Part shown: positions 25,182 to 32,324 of the stretch, one piece after another
Position numbering within the stretch: the stretch's first letter is position 1
Layout: each line of letters starts with the position of its first letter
NCBI RefSeq assembly: GCF_010095445.2
Contig: NZ_WFGV02000044.1
Location: 1-53,035, forward strand
Source of the DNA: Pseudomonas sp. TNT3
GTDB lineage: Bacteria > Pseudomonadota > Gammaproteobacteria > Pseudomonadales > Pseudomonadaceae
Length of the DNA stretch: 53,035 bases
Reading direction: 5' to 3'
The notes under the pieces: generated by a model
Database searches by the model: none
Seen by the model: the letters and a program-made list of their open reading frames with translations, nothing else
What the model was told of the DNA's origin: nothing
Translations under genes and position numbers: made by a program

Positions 25182-26522
25182 TCAGTCAGTGACGGTAGGA
25201 ATCTTGCGCGGTGCCATGAAGTACATCCAGATCAGCGCGATGAAGTACATCGCCGGGATCATGGTAAACAGCACGGTGTAGTTGTTGTTTGTCACCGTCA
25301 GGATATGGCCCACCAACTGGGTCATGAACATCCCGCCAATGGCTGCGCACATGCCGCCAAAGCCGAACACGGTGCTCATCATGTGCTTGGGCGTGTAGTC
25401 CATCACCAGGCTCCAGATGTTCGCGGTCCAGGCCTGATGCGCACCGATGGCCAGCGAGATCGCGAACACGGCGACCCAAAGATTGCTGGACCCCGCCGCC
25501 ATGATCACGCCGACGATGCAGCAGGCGAACAGGAACATGGACAACAGGCGTGCCTTGATGGAATTCATGCCGCGACCGATCAGGAACGAGGACAGGATCC
25601 CGCCACCGACGCTGCCGAAGTCAGCGGTCACGTAGATGATGATCAACGGGATACCCATCTGGGTGACGTTGATTCCCAGGTTGTATTGCTGGTTGAGGAA
25701 GGGCGGCAGCCAGTAAAGGTAAAACCAGAACACTGGCGCGGTCATCGAATAAGCGAGGGCAAATGCCCACGTGCCGCGCATGCGCAGGATTTTCGAAAAA
25801 GGTACGCGGGTTTGTTCCGGCTCGACTTCATTCTGGATGTAGTCGAGTTCCGTTTGTTTAACGCTCGGATGATCTTCCGGGTTGAAATACTTCAAACCCC
25901 AGAACAACAACCAGATCCCGCCCAATGCCGACATGCACAGGAACGCGGCCTGCCATCCCCACACGTGGAGGATCAGCGGCAACAGCATCGGGGTGAACAT
26001 CGCGCCGACGTTGGTACCTGCGTTGAAAATGCCCGTGGCCACAGCGCGTTCGCCGGCCGGAAACCACAGCCGCGTGGTTTTGACACAGGCCGGGTAGTTG
26101 GCGGCTTCGGTCAGTCCGAGAATGAACCGGCAGACCATGAAGCCGACCGCCGAAGTGGCCAGACCATGAGCGCCGGTGGCCAGGCTCCAGAGCAACACCG
26201 CGCAGAAGAACACGCGCTTCACACCGACTTTGTCGATCAATCGACCTTGCAACACGAAGCCGATGGCGTAACCGACCTGGAACCAGAAATTGATGTTGGC
26301 GTAATCCATCGCCGTCCAGCTCATTTCCTTGGCCAGGATCGGCTGCATCACGCCCAGTGCTGCACGGTCGATGTAGTTCAGGGTGGTGGCGAAAAACACC
26401 AGCGCCAGCATGCCCCAGCGGGTCTTGCCGACCGCCATGGCACCGCGGATCTTGTCGCCGACACCACTGCTGGCAGGGGTCATGGAGGGACGCTCCATGG
26501 GAGAGCTCTGAGAAGGAATCAT
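25182..26522 (-). CDS. MFS transporter, anion:cation symporter type; probable quinate/shikimate-class importer
   Basis: The protein (about 446 residues) has twelve predicted membrane spans. Family marks include LNYIDRAALGVMQPILAKEM near the start and RFILGLTEAANYPACVKTTRLWFP in the fourth to fifth span region, typical of the ACS (ExuT/GudP/phthalate) family of proton-coupled organic-anion importers. I prefer the ATG at 26522; an in-frame GTG at 26531 adds three residues. It is divergent from quiC and shares the promoter region carrying the TetR-type operator and the PcaR-like palindrome, so import of quinate, shikimate or dehydroshikimate is the best guess. It is not PcaK-like. Confidence 0.85.
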   Translation of the reverse strand: MIPSQSSPMERPSMTPASSGVGDKIRGAMAVGKTRWGMLALVFFATTLNYIDRAALGVMQPILAKEMSWTAMDYANINFWFQVGYAIGFVLQGRLIDKVGVKRVFFCAVLLWSLATGAHGLATSAVGFMVCRFILGLTEAANYPACVKTTRLWFPAGERAVATGIFNAGTNVGAMFTPMLLPLILHVWGWQAAFLCMSALGGIWLLFWGLKYFNPEDHPSVKQTELDYIQNEVEPEQTRVPFSKILRMRGTWAFALAYSMTAPVFWFYLYWLPPFLNQQYNLGINVTQMGIPLIIIYVTADFGSVGGGILSSFLIGRGMNSIKARLLSMFLFACCIVGVIMAAGSSNLWVAVFAISLAIGAHQAWTANIWSLVMDYTPKHMMSTVFGFGGMCAAIGGMFMTQLVGHILTVTNNNYTVLFTMIPAMYFIALIWMYFMAPRKIPTVTD

Positions 26523-26653
26523 GTAGGCCACCGATTGTTTTTATAGGGTGTGCTGTGTCGTTGGTTACCGAACCCGGTGGTTCATGACCGGACTCAATGT
26601 GCAGTTGATGTTGCGCAGTGGACAAAAAATCGTCAATTCACCAACGGCCATAG

Positions 26654-26670
26654 TGTTCGATAATCGAACA
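26654..26670. promoter_or_regulatory. PcaR-box-like perfect palindrome
   Basis: TGTTCGATAATCGAACA has 7-bp arms around TAA. Its core GTTCGATAATCGAAC differs at one position from the P. putida PcaR binding sequence as I remember it (GTTCGATAATCGCAC). PcaR is the IclR-type activator of beta-ketoadipate genes. It lies in the MFS/quiC divergent region, 3 nt before the operator copy at 26673. Confidence 0.6.
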
Positions 26671-26672
26671 CA

Positions 26673-26691
26673 AAACTAACCGGGTAGTACA
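26673..26691 (+). promoter_or_regulatory. Qui-locus operator motif, copy 1 (probable TetR-type site)
   Basis: AAACTAACCGGGTAGTACA is identical to the motif in the aroQ promoter (31075-31093, opposite strand) except for three central bases. The inner part, ACTAACCGGGTAGT, is nearly palindromic. Two copies within one catabolic locus that also encodes a TetR repressor suggest a shared operator. Confidence 0.65.
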
Positions 26692-26768
26692 CTTTGGATT
26701 GCTGTGTGGAGGTGCTCGGCCAATAATTAATCCAACGTCAAATCATCACTCGTTGCTCAACGCAACCT

Positions 26769-26920
26769 CTGTAGCAGCTGGCGAAGCCTGTGGTGAGGGG
26801 ATTATCCCCGTCCGGCTGCGAAGCAGTCGTAAAAGCTGAATGTAAGGTTTTCCTGATACAGCGCTTCAGCTGATTTCACGACTGCTTCGCAGCCGGACGC
26901 AGGCTCGCCAGCTGCTACAA
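26769..26920. repeat. Chimeric REP doublet in the likely quiC 5' leader
   Basis: The outer arms belong to the GTAGCAGCTGGCGAAGCCTG family, but the left arm is interrupted at about 26790-26810 by GTGAGGGGATTATCCCCGTC, a piece of a different Pseudomonas REP family. The right arm (26871-26920) is uninterrupted. If quiC transcription starts near the operator, this element lies inside its untranslated leader. The 26523-26975 gap contains no gene. Confidence 0.8.
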
Positions 26921-26975
26921 ATGCGGTTACCGCGATGTCGATAAAAAGATTGTCTCCACCACCGGGAGTCTGAAT

Positions 26976-28877
26976 ATGCAGCGTTCCATTGCCACCCTTT
27001 CCTTGAGCGGTACCCTGCCGGAAAAACTCGAAGCCATTGCCGCCGCCGGCTTTGACGGGGTGGAGATTTTCGAAAATGACCTGCTCTACTACGACGGTAG
27101 TCCACGGGAAATCAAACAGATGTGCGCCGATCTCGGGATCGCGATCACCCTGTTTCAGCCTTTCCGGGATTTCGAGGGCTGCCGCCGCGATCGCTTGCCA
27201 CGCAACCTGGAACGGGCCGAACGCAAGTTTGACCTGATGCAGGAACTGGGGACTGACCTCGTGCTGGTGTGCAGCAACGCCTCTGCCGATTCCATCGGTG
27301 ACGAACAGATTCTGGTCGACGATTTGCGTCTGCTCGCCGAGCACGCCGGGGCGCGTGGCCTGCGTATCGGTTATGAAGCGCTGGCGTGGGGGCGGCATGT
27401 CAACACGTGGCAACAGGTGTGGAACATCGTCCGCCAGGCTGATCACCCGAGTCTCGGCGTGCTGCTGGACAGTTTTCACACCCTGTCGCTCAAGGGCGAT
27501 CCCAGCGCAATCGCCGATATTCCCGGCGACAAGATTTTCTTCGTCCAAATGGCTGACGCTCCGATCCTGGCCATGGACGTGCTGGAGTGGAGCCGGCACT
27601 TCCGCTGTTTCCCGGGGCAGGGCGAATTCGATCTGGCCGGTTTCCTCGCACCCATCATCAAGAGCGGTTACACCGGACCGCTGTCGCTTGAGATCTTCAA
27701 CGATGGCTTCCGCGCCGCACCGCCTCGAGCCAACGCCGCTGACGGGTTGCGTTCGCTGCTGTACCTGGAAGAGAAAACCCGTGAGCGGCTGGCGCAGGAA
27801 GCCAAGCCAACGGCCAACCCGGAGATTCTGTTCGAGACCCCCAAGGCCAGCGAGTACAACGGGATCGAGTTTCTCGAATTTGCGGTGGATGAGAGCCTCG
27901 GTGCCAAGCTTTCCCACTGGCTGGAGCGACTGGGGTTCGTCAAGGCGGGGCAACATCGCTCCAAGAGCGTGAGCTTGCTGCGACAGGGTGATATCAACCT
28001 GATCCTCAATTGCGAGCCTTACTCCTTCGCCAACAGCTTTTTCGAAGCTCACGGTCCTTCACTGTGCGCCATGGCCGTGCGGGTCAAGGACAGCAGCAGT
28101 GCGCTGGCCCGCGCCGTCGCCTATAAAGGTCAACCCTATCGCGGGCTGGTAGGCCCGAACGAGCTGGAGCTGGCCGCCGTGCGCGCACCGGATGGCAGCC
28201 TGATCTATCTGGTGGATCAGGACGCCGATGTCTACGGGACCGATTTTAACGTGCGCCCCGATGCGGTGGCTCGCGGCGGCCTCAAGCGCATCGACCATAT
28301 GGCCATTGCATTGCCCGCCGACAGCCTCGACAGCTGGGTGCTTTTTTACAAAAGCCTGCTGGACTTCGAAGCCGACGATGAAGTGGTGCTTCCTGACCCG
28401 TATGGTCTGGTGAAGAGCCGGGCCCTGCGCAGTCGTGACAGTTCGATCCGCTTGCCTTTAAATATCTCCGAGAACCGTAACACCGCGATTTCACACGCAC
28501 TGTCGAGCTATCGCGGCTCGGGCGTGCATCACATCGCCTTCGATTGTGACGACATCTTCGCTGAAGTCAGTCGCGCCAAAGAGGCGGGCGTACCGCTGCT
28601 GGACATCCCGCTCAATTATTACGATGACCTCGCGGCGCGCTTCGATTTTGACGACGAATTCCTCAGCGAACTGGCCTATTACAATGTGCTTTACGACCGG
28701 GATTCCCAGGGCGGCGAGCTGTTTCACGTCTACACCGAGCCGTTCGAAGGGCGTTTCTTCTTTGAAATCATCCAGCGTAAGGACGGCTACGCAGGTTACG
28801 GTGCTGCCAACGTAGCGGTACGGCTGGCGGCGATGGCCAAATCACGTAGTGGCGCCGTCCGTCAGGCAAAGTTGTAG
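26976..28877 (+). CDS. quiC: 3-dehydroshikimate dehydratase fused to an HPPD-like domain (QuiC1 type)
   Basis: The 633-residue protein has two parts. Residues 1 to about 280 form a sugar-phosphate isomerase/epimerase TIM barrel (AAGFDGVEIFENDLLYYDG, GVLLDSFHTLS, MADAPILAMDVLEWSRHFRCFPGQG), the catalytic dehydratase. About 290-610 is a glyoxalase/4-hydroxyphenylpyruvate-dioxygenase-like VOC region with metal-ligand-like residues in IDHMAIALP (His), GVHHIAFDCDD (His) and FFFEIIQRKDG (Glu). Such fusions (QuiC1) are known in Pseudomonas; the dehydratase converts 3-dehydroshikimate to protocatechuate, while the role of the C-terminal part is uncertain. A GGGAG sequence precedes the ATG. The TetR regulator gene is about 100 nt downstream. 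Confidence 0.9.
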   Translation: MQRSIATLSLSGTLPEKLEAIAAAGFDGVEIFENDLLYYDGSPREIKQMCADLGIAITLFQPFRDFEGCRRDRLPRNLERAERKFDLMQELGTDLVLVCSNASADSIGDEQILVDDLRLLAEHAGARGLRIGYEALAWGRHVNTWQQVWNIVRQADHPSLGVLLDSFHTLSLKGDPSAIADIPGDKIFFVQMADAPILAMDVLEWSRHFRCFPGQGEFDLAGFLAPIIKSGYTGPLSLEIFNDGFRAAPPRANAADGLRSLLYLEEKTRERLAQEAKPTANPEILFETPKASEYNGIEFLEFAVDESLGAKLSHWLERLGFVKAGQHRSKSVSLLRQGDINLILNCEPYSFANSFFEAHGPSLCAMAVRVKDSSSALARAVAYKGQPYRGLVGPNELELAAVRAPDGSLIYLVDQDADVYGTDFNVRPDAVARGGLKRIDHMAIALPADSLDSWVLFYKSLLDFEADDEVVLPDPYGLVKSRALRSRDSSIRLPLNISENRNTAISHALSSYRGSGVHHIAFDCDDIFAEVSRAKEAGVPLLDIPLNYYDDLAARFDFDDEFLSELAYYNVLYDRDSQGGELFHVYTEPFEGRFFFEIIQRKDGYAGYGAANVAVRLAAMAKSRSGAVRQAKL

Positions 28878-28979
28878 GAAATTGGTAAGCGCGAGGTTAA
28901 ACCGCTACCGCACAGCTTCCTTCGCCGTGCGGCGCGGCTCATAATCGCCAGCCTGTTCAGTGATGGCCGTGAGCCCGCA

Positions 28980-29657
28980 ATGACAATATCTCAAGAACTC
29001 TCCGTAGTGCCCGACGAACCAGTGGCGGGGCCGCGCAAGAGTCGCAAGAACAATCCGGAAAAGACCCGCGAGAATATTCTTCAAGAGGCCATTGTCGAGT
29101 TCGTCCAGCAGGGGCTTTCCGGCGCTCGCGTCGACGCGATCGCTGACCGGATCCACACCTCGAAGCGCATGATCTATTACTACTTCGGCAGTAAAGAGCA
29201 GCTCTACGTCGAGGTTCTGGAAAAGCTGTACGGTGACATCCGCAACACTGAAAACCGTTTGAACCTGTCCGAGCTGGCGCCCGTGGACGCGATTCGCCGC
29301 CTGGTGGAATTTACCTTCGATCACCATGACCGCAACGTCGACTTCGTGCGAATCGTCAGCATCGAGAATATCCACAACGCCGAGTACGTGAAGCGCTCCG
29401 ATGCCATCAAGGCGATGAACAACACTGTTCTCGACGCATTGGGCGTGACCCTGCGCCGGGGTGCAGACGAAGGTGTGTTCCGCCCCGGCCTCGATCCGCT
29501 GGATGTGCATTTGCTGATGAGCTCGTTCTGCTTCTATCGCGTATCGAACCGCCACACGCTCAGTGAAATGTTCCAGATCGATTTGCCGAACGAGCGCATC
29601 AAGCAGCGTCATCGGGAAATGATCTGCGAGTCGGTTTTGCGCTATCTGCAGGCTTGA
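28980..29657 (+). CDS. TetR-family regulator of the quinate/shikimate locus (inferred)
   Basis: The 225-residue protein has a basic N-terminal extension (PRKSRKNNPEKTRENILQEA) leading to a TetR helix-turn-helix at about residues 35-75 (SGARVDAIADRIHTSKRMIYYYFGSKEQLY), then an all-helical ligand domain. It sits between quiC and the convergent dehydrogenase/aroQ pair, so it probably represses the locus, through the 19-bp motif found twice, until a pathway compound binds. The inducer may be quinate, shikimate, dehydroshikimate or protocatechuate. Confidence 0.88.
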   Translation: MTISQELSVVPDEPVAGPRKSRKNNPEKTRENILQEAIVEFVQQGLSGARVDAIADRIHTSKRMIYYYFGSKEQLYVEVLEKLYGDIRNTENRLNLSELAPVDAIRRLVEFTFDHHDRNVDFVRIVSIENIHNAEYVKRSDAIKAMNNTVLDALGVTLRRGADEGVFRPGLDPLDVHLLMSSFCFYRVSNRHTLSEMFQIDLPNERIKQRHREMICESVLRYLQA

Positions 29658-29670
29658 TCTCACCCTTGAG

Positions 29671-29710
29671 ATCGCAGCCTGCAGGCATTGCCGCCGGCTG
29701 CGATTTTTTG
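29671..29710. terminator. Hairpin terminator derived from a REP sequence
   Basis: ATCGCAGCC (29671-29679) pairs with GGCTGCGAT (29696-29704), followed by six T residues on the + strand. This ends the TetR gene. It lies within 5 nt of the convergent dehydrogenase stop and may also act in the other direction through the AAGATC side. Confidence 0.7.
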
Positions 29711-29714
29711 ATCT

Positions 29715-30569
29715 TTACCCGTTCATGCTTTGAAAATGCGCGAGCATTCGCTGCGCATCCGGCACCACACCGCTGAACAGCTCAAACGCCTTTACCGCCT
29801 GAAACACCGCCATGTTGCCGCCATCCAGCGTCCGGCAGCCCAAGGCGCGGGCGTTGCGCAGCAGTTCGGTTTCCAGCGGAAAGTAGACGATCTCTGCCAC
29901 CCATAGCTCCTTGCGAAGCAGTTCCGCGGGAACAGGCATGCCCGGCAGTTTCTTCATGCCCATGGGCGTGGTATTGACCAGCCCGTTCGCCTGAGCCAGC
30001 GCACTCGGCAAATCATGCCCGGCCACCGCACGACGGGCGCCGAAGTGTTGGTTGAGATTCTGCGCCAAGGCTTCCGCGCGGCTGATTTCCACATCGAAAA
30101 TGCTCAGCCGTTGTACGCCTTCGCTCAATAGCGCATGGGCGACCGCCGCGCCGGCACCCCCCGCGCCCATTTGTACGACGTGTTCAACGGAAACGTCCTG
30201 CAAGCCACGCCGAAATCCTTCGGCAAAACCCAGGCAATCGGTGTTGTGGCCGATTCGTTTACCGTCTCTAAGCACCACCGTATTGACCGCCCCAATGCCA
30301 CGGGCCTCCGGAGACAACTCGTCGAGTAACGGGATAATTGTCTGCTTGCAGGGAAATGTGATGTTGAGGCCGGTGAAGTTCATGCACTCGGCTGCCATCA
30401 GCAGCTCGGGCAGGGCAGCGCTATCGAGTTTCAACTGGTCGAGATCGATCAGGCGATAGAGATACCGCATGCCCTGCGCATCGCCTTCATGCTCGTGCAG
30501 CGCCGGAGTGCGTGACGCCTGAATGCCAGCGCCGATCAGGCCGGCCAGTACCACGTTGTGCTGGTCCAT
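29715..30569 (-). CDS. Shikimate/quinate dehydrogenase (AroE-like, catabolic paralogue)
   Basis: The protein (about 284 residues) has the SDH fold: the catalytic lysine region GLNITFPCKQTIIPLLDEL, the aspartate in IGHNTDCLGF, and a Rossmann motif QMGAGGAGAAVAHAL. The NITFPCKQ form differs from the NVTIPFKE usual in housekeeping AroE and resembles YdiB- and SDH-L-like paralogues. I chose the ATG at 30569 because AAGGGG lies 8 nt upstream; a GTG at 30578 would overlap aroQ by 4 nt. It is co-transcribed with aroQ. In this setting it should oxidise quinate or shikimate with NAD(P)+ to dehydroquinate or dehydroshikimate. Confidence 0.9.
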   Translation of the reverse strand: MDQHNVVLAGLIGAGIQASRTPALHEHEGDAQGMRYLYRLIDLDQLKLDSAALPELLMAAECMNFTGLNITFPCKQTIIPLLDELSPEARGIGAVNTVVLRDGKRIGHNTDCLGFAEGFRRGLQDVSVEHVVQMGAGGAGAAVAHALLSEGVQRLSIFDVEISRAEALAQNLNQHFGARRAVAGHDLPSALAQANGLVNTTPMGMKKLPGMPVPAELLRKELWVAEIVYFPLETELLRNARALGCRTLDGGNMAVFQAVKAFELFSGVVPDAQRMLAHFQSMNG

Positions 30570-30574
30570 GCTGC

Positions 30575-31015
30575 TCACCCCTTCAAACGCAGACTGAAAT
30601 GCTCCAGCGCCAGGCGATAACCATGGCTGCCAAAACCGGCCATTACCGCTATCGCCACAGCCGATACGAACGAGTGGTGGCGAAAAGGCTCACGGGCGTG
30701 AACGTTGGACAGGTGCACTTCAATAACCGGCAGCTCACTGGCAACCAATGCATCACGAATCGCAACCGAGGTGTGTGTCCAGGCGGCCGGATTGATGACG
30801 ATGCCGGCGCAACGCTTGCGAGCGGCATGAATCCAGTCGAGCAGCTCGCCTTCATGATTGGTCTGGCGAAATTCCACGGTGAGGCCGAATTCTTCTGCGG
30901 TACGTCCACACAGCGCTGAGATATCCGCCAGGGTTTCGTGCCCGTAAGTGGCCGGTTCACGGGTACCAAGCAGGTTCAGGTTCGGGCCGTTCAGCACCAG
31001 AACGATAGGGGGCAT
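30575..31015 (-). CDS. aroQ: Type II 3-dehydroquinate dehydratase
   Basis: The 146-residue protein is a typical type II dehydroquinase, forming a dodecamer. Visible marks are LVLNGPNLNLLGTREPATYG (catalytic Arg/Tyr loop), NPAAWTHTSVAIRDAL and VIEVHLSNVHAREPFRHHSF (catalytic His and substrate-binding residues). It interconverts 3-dehydroquinate and 3-dehydroshikimate. Pseudomonas genomes generally carry a second, housekeeping aroQ elsewhere; this one, with the dehydrogenase and quiC, is likely the catabolic copy. It is the first gene of the minus-strand operon and has the operator/promoter at 31073-31099. Confidence 0.94.
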   Translation of the reverse strand: MPPIVLVLNGPNLNLLGTREPATYGHETLADISALCGRTAEEFGLTVEFRQTNHEGELLDWIHAARKRCAGIVINPAAWTHTSVAIRDALVASELPVIEVHLSNVHAREPFRHHSFVSAVAIAVMAGFGSHGYRLALEHFSLRLKG

Positions 31016-31072
31016 GGGGTCTCTCCACTTATTATTTTTAGCATTGGCCGATTTTTCAGCCTGTGGAGATAA

Positions 31073-31099
31073 ATTGTACTAGATGGTTAGTTTGGTCAA
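31073..31099 (-). promoter_or_regulatory. aroQ promoter with qui operator copy 2
   Basis: On the minus strand TTGACC (31099-31094) and TACAAT (31078-31073) form -35 and -10 hexamers with a 15-nt spacer. The operator AAACTAACCATCTAGTACA (31093-31075) starts right after the -35 and runs into the -10, so a bound repressor would block RNA polymerase. It lies about 60 nt upstream of the aroQ start. Confidence 0.65.
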
Positions 31100-31197
31100 T
31101 TGAAGAGGCGGGATCGCAGACGTTTGTGTGCGGTGATCGGACGATTTCAGCGTTGTAGAGAGTTCGCGCAAAGCCGATCTCCCCCACTGAGCACCCA

Positions 31198-31232
31198 CAA
31201 AAAAGCCGTCATGAAGACGGCTTTTCTGTTTA
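31198..31232 (-). terminator. Intrinsic terminator after trmA
   Basis: On the minus strand AAAAGCCGTC-TTCAT-GACGGCTTTTTTG forms a strong GC stem with a T-tract, about 15 nt past the trmA stop. It is fairly symmetrical and could also work on the + strand, where no gene needs it. Confidence 0.9.
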
Positions 31233-31244
31233 TGGCTGCTGCAA

Positions 31245-32324
31245 TCAGCGACGGGTCAGCATCACTCCGGATTCCATGTGATGCGTCCACGGGAACTGGT
31301 CGAACATCGCGCAGCGGGTGATGCGGTGCGTGTCGTGCAACTGGGCGATGTTGGCCGCCAGTGTTTCCGGATTACAGGAAATGTAGAGGATGTTGTCAAA
31401 GCGCCGGGTCAGTTCGCAGGTGTCCGGGTCCATGCCGGCGCGAGGCGGATCGACGAAGACGCTGCCGAATTCGTAGCGCTTCAGATCAATGCCTTGCAGA
31501 CGACGGAACGGACGCACTTCGTTCAGCGCTTGGGTCAGTTCTTCGGCGGACAAACGCACCAGCGTGACGTTATCCACAGCGTTTTCGCTGAGGTTGCTCA
31601 AGGCCGCATTGACCGAAGCCTTGCTGATTTCGGTGGCCAGCACTTTGCGCACTCGGGTGGCGAGGGGCAGGGTGAAGTTGCCGTTGCCGCAATACAGCTC
31701 CAACAAATCATCCGCACGATCGCCCAGGGAGTCGTACGCCCAGTTGAGCATCTTCTGATTCACGGTGCCGTTGGGCTGAGTGAACGCGCCTTCCGGTTGG
31801 CGATAGCTGAAGGTGCGACCGCCCACTTCAAGCTTCTCGACCACATAATCGTGACCGATGACTTCGCGTTTGCCCTTGGAGCGACCGATCACGCTGACGT
31901 TAAGGTCGGCTGCCAGTTTCGATGCGGCGGTGTGCCAATGTTCGTCGAGGGGCCGGTGATAACACAGGGTGATCATCGCGTCGCCGGCCAGGGTGGTCAG
32001 GAACTCCACCTGAAACAGTTTGTGGCTCAGTGCCGCACTGGCCTTCCACGCCGCCTTGAGCTGCGGCATCAACTGGTTGATGCGCAGGCTGGCGATCGGG
32101 AACTCTTCGATCAGGATCGGCGTGCGTTTGTCTTCCTGGGAAAACATCGCGTAGTGACGCTCGCCGCCTTCGCGCCACAGGCGAAATTCCGCACGCAGGC
32201 GAAAGTTCTTCAAAGGCGAGTCGAACACGGTCGGCTCGGGCGCGTCGAACGGGGCCAGCAGGTCGCGCAGGCGCGTGACCTTTTCTTCGAGCTGAGTGGC
32301 GTAAGCCTGGGAATCAAAAGTCAT
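31245..32324 (-). CDS. trmA: tRNA (uracil-5-)-methyltransferase TrmA
   Basis: The 359-residue enzyme makes ribothymidine-54 in the T-loop of tRNAs from S-adenosylmethionine. It has the RumA/TrmA features: ELYCGNGNFTLPLA (SAM motif I), SVFVDPPRAGMDPDT (motif IV) and LYISCNPETLAANI with the nucleophilic cysteine. I chose the ATG at 32324 because MTFDSQAYATQLEEKVTRL aligns with the usual start. That ATG overlaps the stop of the permease gene by 4 nt, so the two are translationally coupled. A strong terminator follows. Confidence 0.95.
   Translation of the reverse strand: MTFDSQAYATQLEEKVTRLRDLLAPFDAPEPTVFDSPLKNFRLRAEFRLWREGGERHYAMFSQEDKRTPILIEEFPIASLRINQLMPQLKAAWKASAALSHKLFQVEFLTTLAGDAMITLCYHRPLDEHWHTAASKLAADLNVSVIGRSKGKREVIGHDYVVEKLEVGGRTFSYRQPEGAFTQPNGTVNQKMLNWAYDSLGDRADDLLELYCGNGNFTLPLATRVRKVLATEISKASVNAALSNLSENAVDNVTLVRLSAEELTQALNEVRPFRRLQGIDLKRYEFGSVFVDPPRAGMDPDTCELTRRFDNILYISCNPETLAANIAQLHDTHRITRCAMFDQFPWTHHMESGVMLTRR

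Noticed and set aside
25182..26522. MFS importer considered as PcaK (4-hydroxybenzoate transporter)
   Set aside because: Its motifs are those of the anion:cation symporter family, not the aromatic acid:proton symporter family.
25305..26546. Open frame of about 410 codons on the + strand opposite the MFS importer
   Set aside because: Low-complexity His/Arg/Gln-rich translation from the reverse of a membrane-protein gene; no coding signals.
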